Assembly: GCA_963665085.2 (NCBI GenBank)
Contig: CAXXXS010000001.1
Span: 372,001-436,000, forward strand
Reading direction: 5' to 3'
DNA from: G963665085 sp963665085
GTDB taxonomy: Bacteria > Bacteroidota > Bacteroidia > Bacteroidales > JAAAOM01
DNA: 64,000 nucleotides
The translations under genes and the position numbers were made by a program. Under the pieces are notes generated by a model. The model saw only the letters and a list, made by a program, of their open reading frames with translations, ran no database searches and was not told the origin of the DNA. This document shows, in pieces, positions 57,363-64,000 of this stretch (within the stretch, counting starts at the first letter, position 1; the number at the start of each line of letters is the position of its first letter).

Positions 57363-59451
57363 CTTTTAATCGCACCATATTGGAATTGAAATATTCAATT
57401 ACTAATTTTGTTAATGCAGGAAAATTAAACTTTTAATCGCACCATATTGGAATTGAAATTGCGGTAGATTTGACCCTCTTAATTTTAAAATTTCACTTTT
57501 AATCGCACCATATTGGAATTGAAATAAATCTGATAATCTTTATTCAGGTTTTTGGGTAGATCTTTTAATCGCACCATATTGGAATTGAAATATAGTAGGT
57601 TCAGCCGGGGTAGGTAAGACCCCGTCACTTTTAATCGCACCATATTGGAATTGAAATATTTGATAACGCTGGCCTACTGTCTCTATGTTTTTTCTTTTAA
57701 TCGCACCATATTGGAATTGAAATGGGAATGCTGTCACATCAGTAACACCAACCCAAGATCTTTTAATCGCACCATATTGGAATTGAAATATTTTTGCTGG
57801 CTAATCCTAATCCCGGACATACGCTCTTTTAATCGCACCATATTGGAATTGAAATGGAATTTAAAAATGGATATGAAAAAGCGCAAGAAGCTTTTAATCG
57901 CACCATATTGGAATTGAAATACAGATTTTGTAACTTCTTAAAAAATAAATTTAAAACTTTTAATCGCACCATATTGGAATTGAAATGTCCAAGGCTACCA
58001 AATGAATTGTTTGCTTTTATACTTTTAATCGCACCATATTGGAATTGAAATTACTTATTAGCTACAGGCTTATATTTTTGTTTGTTCCTTTTAATCGCAC
58101 CATATTGGAATTGAAATTTTTTTCCTCTAATTTGATTAATAAATTATTATTGACTTTTAATCGCACCATATTGGAATTGAAATCTAGATGTACCGTCAAC
58201 AGTTAGAACCTGATTGTTACTTTTAATCGCACCATATTGGAATTGAAATATCGGTGGCGCAGGGTGTTAGTTCTATATTTGGAAACTTTTAATCGCACCA
58301 TATTGGAATTGAAATATAAAAGAAGCTGTTTTTGCCTGTATACTTTCTTTACTTTTAATCGCACCATATTGGAATTGAAATCTCGCTTGAACACCGTTCG
58401 CTTTCTTTAGTGCTAAACTTTTAATCGCACCATATTGGAATTGAAATACGTCTTCAACAGTTATATCAAACCATTCTCCATTCTTTTAATCGCACCATAT
58501 TGGAATTGAAATACAAAAAAGTTTAAATCTATTGCTAATCGTTTTGTACTTTTAATCGCACCATATTGGAATTGAAATTCTTGTATATCGTTTCCGTTCC
58601 AGTCCCCTCCCCACTTTTAATCGCACCATATTGGAATTGAAATAAAATTAAAAAAGCCCGCCCGCTTTGGTTTTTACAACTTTTAATCGCACCATATTGG
58701 AATTGAAATTTAAGTTTGGCGATGGTGAGCTAAAATTATCTAAACCTTTTAATCGCACCATATTGGAATTGAAATCCAGTAGCCGCGTTTTCCTTTCCTG
58801 TCCTCTTCTTTCTTTTAATCGCACCATATTGGAATTGAAATGTATATTTGGCGGTTCTAATAATAACGGTGCAACCGCTTTTAATCGCACCATATTGGAA
58901 TTGAAATTAGTTCAAAGTTGCAAAATAAAAAAACCCCATAAACTTTTAATCGCACCATATTGGAATTGAAATTAATAATTAAATTGAATTCAATGAACAA
59001 GTTGAACCTTTTAATCGCACCATATTGGAATTGAAATTACCGTTAAAAGAAATACTACCGATAACGCCTAAGCTTTTAATCGCACCATATTGGAATTGAA
59101 ATGACTTTGATTCAACAGATTTTGTAACTTCGTAAATACTTTTAATCGCACCATATTGGAATTGAAATGAAGAAAATGTTGTATTAAATGAATTAGAAGT
59201 GCCACTTTTAATCGCACCATATTGGAATTGAAATTTACGATGCGTTAGACGTTTGGAAAATTTCTAATATCTTTTAATCGCACCATATTGGAATTGAAAT
59301 ATGGGAGACAGAGTAAAAAACAGGCCGATTGGGAATCTTTTAATCGCACCATATTGGAATTGAAATTATAGATTTGATATTAGTGATTCTATTCAGTTGA
59401 ACTTTTAATCGCACCATATTGGAATTGAAATATATCAAAAAAGGTTGAATA

Positions 59452-59483
59452 GACCTTCCAACGTCTTCTGACCTGGAAGCGTC
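59452..59483. repeat. Diverged REP unit at the distal end of the array
   Basis: GACCTTCCAACGTC, TTCT, then GACCTGGAAGCGTC: the same GACCT-5-GTC frame as the REPINs in the cas operon, but with the stem bases changed together (CTTCCA against TGGAAG). It lies 20 bp past the last repeat and 29 bp before the orphan cas2. Confidence 0.55.
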
Positions 59484-59512
59484 GATTAACACACAGCGAA
59501 TGATAAGATATT

Positions 59513-59851
59513 ATGGAATATACACGATTAAATGCGTATCATATTATGGGGGTATTTATATTTTTTGATTTGCCAACAAATAATAATACGCAGCGCAAAC
59601 GGGCAACAAAATTCAGGAAAAGCCTGGAGAAAGATGGTTTTACCATGATGCAATATTCGGTTTATATCAGGCATTGCGCCAGTAAGGAAAGTTCGGATGT
59701 TCATATAAAACGGATTAAAGAACTGATGCCTCCGGAAGGACAAGTTACTGTACTTACAATAACTGATAAACAATATGGAGATATTTTGAATTATTGGGGA
59801 GCAAAGTCTCAATCCTTACCGGCGGGGCCTAAGCAATTGGAATTATTTTGA
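59513..59851 (+). CDS. cas2: Orphan Cas2 of the type II-C kind
   Basis: This 112-residue protein has GVFIFFDLPTNNN near residue 13, RKSLEKDGFTMMQYSVYIRH near residue 35, and the C-terminal LTITDKQYGDI ending PKQLELF. This pattern matches the Cas2 proteins that I know from Bacteroidota type II-C (Cas9) loci, and is unlike the 87-residue I-B Cas2 upstream. No cas9, tracrRNA or second cas1 is seen nearby. The Asp of the first strand is kept. It may be a leftover from a lost type II-C system. Confidence 0.9.
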   Translation: MEYTRLNAYHIMGVFIFFDLPTNNNTQRKRATKFRKSLEKDGFTMMQYSVYIRHCASKESSDVHIKRIKELMPPEGQVTVLTITDKQYGDILNYWGAKSQSLPAGPKQLELF

Positions 59852-60090
59852 CAATTTGAATAAAAAAAATGAAGTCAATTAAGCTACTTCCGTAAAAAAA
59901 ACACCATTTTTACTGCTATAATACTCGCTAAAAATACCGTTACCAAGAAGGTTTCAGGGTCGCGGTTGTGGTTTGATTGAAAAATAGAATAAGATATACC
60001 AGAAGAGATAAATTAAATCAGGATGATAAAAAGTATGGCTATTTAAACACAAAATATTACTATTGTTTTTTTTCAAATAAATAAAGAATT
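59852..60090. other. Gene-free region with a solitary CRISPR-like repeat
   Basis: This AT-rich 239 bp between the orphan cas2 and the DUF6155-like gene contains one 36-base sequence resembling a type II-C repeat (59965-60000), at the place where a type II-C array would begin. No second copy of it was found in the window. Confidence 0.6.
59965..60000 (+). CRISPR. Solitary type II-C-like repeat (relic array)
   Basis: The 36-base sequence starts GTTGTGGTTTGATTG and ends AAGATATACC. GTTGTGGTTTGAT is, from memory, the common start of 36-base type II-C repeats in Bacteroidota. It occurs once, 113 bp past the type II-C cas2 stop. It is unrelated to the I-B repeat. Confidence 0.6.
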
Positions 60091-60609
60091 ATGTCAAAAA
60101 GACAATTAAAAAGCCACCTCGTTACACTCTCAAAAGAGCAATTGACAGAACATATACTCGAATTGTACACCATATTGAAGCCTGTAAAAGAATATTATGA
60201 TTTTTACTTGAATCCCAACGAAAAGGAAATGAGTGAAAAATACAAGACAATAATTGTCAACGAGTTCTACCCTGGGGGGAAATATACAGAACCTAAAACC
60301 CGATTTTCTGTTGCAAAAAAAGCAATTGCCGATTTTCGTAACCTAAAGCCTTCACCTATGTTGATTGGTGATTTAATGGTTACCCTTGTAGAGATGGCCT
60401 GTAAGTTTACATATGATTATGGCGATATGTGGGAACAGTATTACGACAGTACAGCAAATAATTTTGAAAGGGCATTACAATATCTTCAAAAAAATGGGCT
60501 GTTAAAAGATTTTGAAAAAAGGATAAATAAGTGCTTAACTTATGCGGAGCCTTGTGGATACGGATTTCCTGACGATTTAAACCAAGTTTTTTGTGAATAT
60601 TATGGATAA
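60091..60609 (+). CDS. DUF6155-like protein
   Basis: This 172-residue protein (MSKRQLKSHLVTLSKEQLTE, LNPNEKEMSEKYKTIIVNEF, ending CGYGFPDDLNQVFCEYYG) fits what I recall of the DUF6155 family. It is helical, soluble and without a signal peptide. The role is unknown. The next gene follows in the same direction after 61 bp. Confidence 0.6.
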   Translation: MSKRQLKSHLVTLSKEQLTEHILELYTILKPVKEYYDFYLNPNEKEMSEKYKTIIVNEFYPGGKYTEPKTRFSVAKKAIADFRNLKPSPMLIGDLMVTLVEMACKFTYDYGDMWEQYYDSTANNFERALQYLQKNGLLKDFEKRINKCLTYAEPCGYGFPDDLNQVFCEYYG

Positions 60610-60670
60610 CTATCAGTGCAAGAAAGATGAATTCAACGTATTAAAATGGTAATTTTTAAAATTCATCCGA

Positions 60671-61246
60671 ATGAAAACACAACAGCTACTTGATGAAATT
60701 CTCGGCATGTTGCGCCTTGTAAAAGACAACAAAGAAAAATTACAGAAAATACATACGTTTTTTACCGAGGAGATTTACGAAGAGCCAGAGGAGGAAGAAA
60801 TTCCCGAAAAATATAAAAAGGTTGTAGCGCAGATAGCTGATTCCCTGCTTGCCGGTTTTATTTGTTACTTTAATCCAGACACTTTTGAAATTGAAGATGT
60901 GCCAGAACACATGATTAACGATCCGCACGAATTTAAAATGTTGACAGGAGAAACAGAAGACAGCATGGCTCTGAAGCATGAAAACTGGCAGAAATGTATA
61001 GAATTTAATCCAATGGATTCGCATGAATCTTTTAACATAATGAAATATTTTATTGATGAAGTGGATAACAGAAATCTTCAAGACAGGCTTATTTATGATC
61101 TAAACCATCGGAAGCCCTTTGCCAATTTTAAATATCGTGTTGAAAATTCCGATTACAGACAACAATGGTTTAATTTTCGACAAAAACAATGGGAACAGTA
61201 TGTCTGGAATGAAATGCAAGAACAACTGGGATTGTGGGAGGATTAG
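60671..61246 (+). CDS. UPF0158-like protein
   Basis: This 191-residue acidic protein has a C-terminal LNHRKPFANFKYRVENSDYR with WFNFRQKQWEQYV, the F-x-x-F-K...W-x-x-F pattern of UPF0158 proteins. Function is unknown. It is transcribed with the DUF6155-like gene and is convergent with the second response regulator gene. Confidence 0.6.
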   Translation: MKTQQLLDEILGMLRLVKDNKEKLQKIHTFFTEEIYEEPEEEEIPEKYKKVVAQIADSLLAGFICYFNPDTFEIEDVPEHMINDPHEFKMLTGETEDSMALKHENWQKCIEFNPMDSHESFNIMKYFIDEVDNRNLQDRLIYDLNHRKPFANFKYRVENSDYRQQWFNFRQKQWEQYVWNEMQEQLGLWED

Positions 61247-61450
61247 AATGCAGAAAGAACGAAGACCGGAGACCGAAAAACGGAAAATCGCAGACCAGAA
61301 ACAAAAAAAAACTCTAATACAAAAGGCTTAAATGGTTAAACCTAAAAAATATTCACCTATAACCTTTCTCTTATAACTTATCACTTATCTACTTTTGACT
61401 TATCACTCATTCACTTTTCACTAATTCACTTCTTACATCCCCCCAAACAT

Positions 61451-62143
61451 TCACTCCGGCACAACCAACCGAAACCCCTTACCATGCACATTTAAGATCT
61501 GGATTGCCGGGTCATCCCTGAGGAATTTCCTGAGTTTTGTAATGTACACATCCATGCTGCGGGCATTAAAATAGTTATCGTCTACCCATATTTCTTTAAG
61601 GGCATAGTTACGTTCGAGTACATCATTTTTGTTCATACATAGCAAACGAAGCAAGTCTGATTCTTTTGTTGTAAGTTTTGTTATTGTGCCATCAAGGCTG
61701 AGTTGCTGGATTGTAGAATCGAAATCATATTTACCAACTTTAAAGATATGATCTTCTTCTCCATGTTTGGTTTTCTGCGTACGTCTTAAAATGGCTTCAA
61801 CACGAAAAATCAATTCCTCCATGCTGAAGGGTTTTGTAATGTAATCGTCGGCACCTGTCTTAAAGCCCTCAATTACATCTTCTTTCATTGACTTTGCCGT
61901 AAGAAAAATAATAGGTATTTCCTTATCCTGTTCACGTATTTCCTTTGCTGCAGTCAACCCATCTTTAATAGGCATCATGATATCCAGGACACAAATATCG
62001 AATTTATTCTTCTCAAAGTTTTGGATTGCTTTTTCACCATTTAAGAACCAACTGGGTTCATAATCTTTGGCTTTTAAATATTCTGTTAACAACGATCCAA
62101 GGTTCTCATCGTCTTCCGCAAGTAATATTTTTATCTTCTGCAT
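61451..62143 (-). CDS. Response regulator, OmpR/PhoB type, second copy
   Basis: This 230-residue regulator has receiver residues AEDDENLG near residue 9, Asp54 in VLDIMMP, LTAKS and TKPFS, and a winged helix (LTTKESDLLRLLCMN, MDVYITKLRKFL). It resembles the regulator at 15215-15931 closely enough to be a paralogue. It follows its kinase gene after 7 bp. Confidence 0.9.
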   Translation of the reverse strand: MQKIKILLAEDDENLGSLLTEYLKAKDYEPSWFLNGEKAIQNFEKNKFDICVLDIMMPIKDGLTAAKEIREQDKEIPIIFLTAKSMKEDVIEGFKTGADDYITKPFSMEELIFRVEAILRRTQKTKHGEEDHIFKVGKYDFDSTIQQLSLDGTITKLTTKESDLLRLLCMNKNDVLERNYALKEIWVDDNYFNARSMDVYITKLRKFLRDDPAIQILNVHGKGFRLVVPE

Positions 62144-62150
62144 AAATATT

Positions 62151-63740
62151 TTAATTTATGTTATCAATAGATATTATAAATTCCGTGCCCATCCCCGGTT
62201 CACTTTTTGCTTTAATGGTACCGCCATGTTCTTCAATAATTTTTTTCACATAGCTCAACCCTAAACCAAACCCTTTAACATTGTGCACATTACCTGTTGG
62301 CACACGGTAAAACCGTTCAAAGATACGGTTTAAATTCTCCTTACTGATACCAATTCCATTATCTTTAACTGAAATGTATAGTTTTTTCCCTTTATTCCAG
62401 GTTTTTACAAAAATTTTAGGTCGTTCTTCGCTATACTTTACGGCATTGTCCATTAGATTAGACAGTACATTTGTAAAATGGACAGAATCAATATTTACCA
62501 TTGTATTTTCGGCTTGAAAATCAGCGGCGATATCCCCGTTTTTATCTTTTACCTGTATCGAAAAATTCGTAAGTACACTGCTTAAAACATCTAAAATATC
62601 GGTGTCCCTTCTTTTTAGTTTTAATTTCCCTTTATCGAAAATAGCCATTTGCAACACTTTCTCTACCTGGAACCCCAAGCGCTTACTTTCTTCTGTAATT
62701 ACATTAGAAATATGAGCGATATTCTTCTTTTCCACCGGAATTGAAGGATCGCTAAGCATTTGAGATGCCAGGGAGATAGTAGAGATAGGTGTTTTAAACT
62801 CATGTGTCATGTTATTAACAAAATCGTTTTTTATCTCCGACAAACGTTTTTGCCTATAAATAATCCAAAGCGTTACGGAAAAAATAAGGATAATTATAAA
62901 ACTCAAGGCCATTGAAGAAACAGACATGTAACGCACAGAGCCTGATATATAATCTTTCTCCTTCGGAAAGTATAATTTCAGATAAAACGGATCACTGGAA
63001 ATATCGCCAGGAAACAATTTCGCTTTATGCCGGTTTTGAAATCCCTGTCTATCAAAATTATCTGAAGAGATATAGATTTTATCCTGATCGTCAACTACTG
63101 CATATTCATAATCAAGATTAATCCCTTTATCATTAAGGTTATCTTCTATAGCTGTTTCCAGCTCATCTCTTCCTAACCTTTCTTCAATATTTTTTGGTAT
63201 TTCGTTTATATTCTTTACTACTTTTTCAATAAGCTTTTTTTGGTTCTCCATTTTTTCTTCATACGTAGGAAACTCCATCTGATCTGGGTTAATAGTATTA
63301 ACAGAACCATCGCTGCCTACTATTCGCAGGTTTGAAGAAAAATAAAATGAATCTTGCTGTGTATCTCCAGACTGACTAATACTTGAACTAAAGTTATGAC
63401 TGTATACAAGAACATCACCCGGGGACAGTAGCCTTTCTTTCTTCGACAACGAAGAAGTTAAAGAATCATAATTAGAAGTGATATTTCTTCTCGGCATTGA
63501 GGGGATTACACTAACATTCTCAAAATCATCATCCCTTATTTCGTCGATAACATAAGTAACAGCTTCATTCTGCTCAATATTATCTACAATATCGAGCAAA
63601 GAGCGTTTAATTACCTGATCGAACTGAAGCTCCTTGACTTCAATAGCATCATTTATCCAATTGGCCTGAACAACAATTAAAGCTAATACAATCATTATCA
63701 TAAATGATGCTAACAGCCATATCCAATTCCTTTTCATCAT
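62151..63740 (-). CDS. Sensor histidine kinase, second copy
   Basis: This 529-residue kinase has membrane segments at about 8-26 and 276-296 and a 250-residue periplasmic domain without the CxxC of the first kinase. The H box is NNMTHEFKTPIS with His313, followed by the N box NLMDNAVKYS, DNGIGIS and GFGLGLSYV. The two kinases share the same cytoplasmic design and differ in the sensor, so they probably respond to different cues. Confidence 0.9.
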   Translation of the reverse strand: MMKRNWIWLLASFMIMIVLALIVVQANWINDAIEVKELQFDQVIKRSLLDIVDNIEQNEAVTYVIDEIRDDDFENVSVIPSMPRRNITSNYDSLTSSLSKKERLLSPGDVLVYSHNFSSSISQSGDTQQDSFYFSSNLRIVGSDGSVNTINPDQMEFPTYEEKMENQKKLIEKVVKNINEIPKNIEERLGRDELETAIEDNLNDKGINLDYEYAVVDDQDKIYISSDNFDRQGFQNRHKAKLFPGDISSDPFYLKLYFPKEKDYISGSVRYMSVSSMALSFIIILIFSVTLWIIYRQKRLSEIKNDFVNNMTHEFKTPISTISLASQMLSDPSIPVEKKNIAHISNVITEESKRLGFQVEKVLQMAIFDKGKLKLKRRDTDILDVLSSVLTNFSIQVKDKNGDIAADFQAENTMVNIDSVHFTNVLSNLMDNAVKYSEERPKIFVKTWNKGKKLYISVKDNGIGISKENLNRIFERFYRVPTGNVHNVKGFGLGLSYVKKIIEEHGGTIKAKSEPGMGTEFIISIDNIN

Positions 63741-64000
63741 GGCACAAAAATAATGATCTTGACATCTCTAATTTAGACTTTTAACTTTCTTTAACATTCG
63801 TTAAGACGTGTTAACTAAATTATGCCGTACTTTTGAATCAACAAAATGAGTTAATAAAAGTTAGGTTACAAAATAGATTTTTTTTCATAGTTTTTTTAAA
63901 GTTATTAATTCGGTTGGCAAGCCGAAAGTTTTTTTCATAAAATTAAGATTTTGTTTAGGTAGATTATTGTTTTAGTTAGTAGCAGCAAAAGAGACCAGCC
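63741..64000 (+). ncRNA. Upstream region with -7 box, hairpin and GTTAG motifs (candidate leader or small RNA)
   Basis: On the plus strand, TACTTTTG (63828-63835) is an exact -7 box. A hairpin TTCGG...CCGAA with a following T-run (63909-63935) could end a transcript of about 90 nt. Further on, TTTTAGTTAGTA (63970-63981) and a final GAGACCAGCC resemble the small-RNA region at 15,035-15,143. The window edge cuts the element, so its end is unseen. Confidence 0.4.

Larger units (their letters stand above)
54062..59431 (+). CRISPR. Type I-B CRISPR array, 82 repeats and 81 spacers
   Basis: The repeat is 30 bases, beginning CTTTTAATCG and ending GAATTGAAAT, and I counted 82 copies, first at 54062 and last at 59402. 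All looked identical, including the last. Spacers are about 34-37 bases (mostly 36). The 3' end ATTGAAAT fits an 8-nt crRNA handle. The leader lies upstream, so the newest spacers should be near 54,092. Frames found in the array on either strand are repeat translations, not genes. One spacer is duplicated exactly and two share a shifted 17-base core. Confidence 0.98.

Noticed and set aside
54046..58969. Many short open frames on both strands with repeated FNRTILELK, FNSNMVRLK or FQFQYGAIK peptides
   Set aside because: These are translations of the CRISPR repeat read through adjacent spacers; no start signals or coding constraint.
61119..61331. 70-codon frame overlapping the UPF0158-like gene
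   Set aside because: Out-of-frame shadow with a low-complexity Lys/Glu-rich tail.
63821..63837. Possible sigma-54 element upstream of the second two-component operon
   Set aside because: The spacing is one base short and GG is missing; the sequence fits a TAnnTTTG -7 box better.
1..64000. tRNA or rRNA genes
   Set aside because: I looked for cloverleaf-like stretches with T-loop sequence and for rRNA blocks in the gene-free gaps and saw none.

Overview
The window looks like a low-GC chromosome segment of a member of the Bacteroidota, most likely order Bacteroidales/Marinilabiliales. This rests on gene families, not a species match: a type IX secretion cargo with its PorP/SprF partner, a SusC/SusD pair with FecR and an ECF sigma factor, RprXY-like two-component pairs, many small Bacteroidota-specific DUF proteins, and -7 boxes of the TAnnTTTG kind.

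Layout. 1-9,980 is housekeeping: a partial lnt, an EamA permease, manA, a Dabb protein, uridine kinase with an exonuclease, a GNAT enzyme, an SDR, an acyltransferase, a BASS symporter, a flavin reductase and a DCC protein. 9,969-14,739 holds DUF4924, an Hsp15-like S4 protein, a NodB-like deacetylase and several lipoproteins. 14,740-17,245 is a probable small-RNA region beside a response regulator/histidine kinase pair. 17,368-20,372 is translation and nucleotide housekeeping (pth, rplY, prs, engB). 20,413-27,239 is a 1,920-residue gliding/T9SS type B surface protein with a PorP/SprF protein. 27,511-41,136 is a peptide-uptake locus read leftward: FecR, SusC with an STN domain, SusD, an M28 peptidase, a DUF5916 protein and an S9 peptidase. 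The ECF sigma gene lies unusually at its far end behind a terminator.

41,553-60,000 is the accessory region. It carries a complete type I-B CRISPR-Cas locus in the order cas6, cas8b, cas7, cas5b, cas3, cas4, cas1, cas2, followed by an array of 82 identical 30-base repeats and 81 spacers. The operon is riddled with a REP/REPIN-like palindromic family and holds two RAYT transposase genes, each with a REPIN inside its coding frame. Between cas6 and cas8b sit a 21-bp degenerate tandem repeat and an unrecognised 218-residue gene. Immediately beyond the array is an orphan cas2 of the type II-C kind and, 113 bp further on, one solitary 36-base sequence resembling a type II-C repeat. There is no cas9 or second cas1. 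This looks like the residue of a second CRISPR system fused to the distal end of the I-B array.

60,091-64,000 holds two small conserved proteins (DUF6155-like, UPF0158-like), a second response regulator/histidine kinase pair, and an upstream region that resembles the small-RNA region of the first pair.

The strongest leads are the orphan type II-C cas2 with its solitary repeat, the REPIN/RAYT invasion of the cas operon, the 21-bp repeat with the 218-residue gene, two spacers sharing a shifted 17-nt core, and two tandem sigma-54-like elements ahead of a terminator-ended non-coding region.
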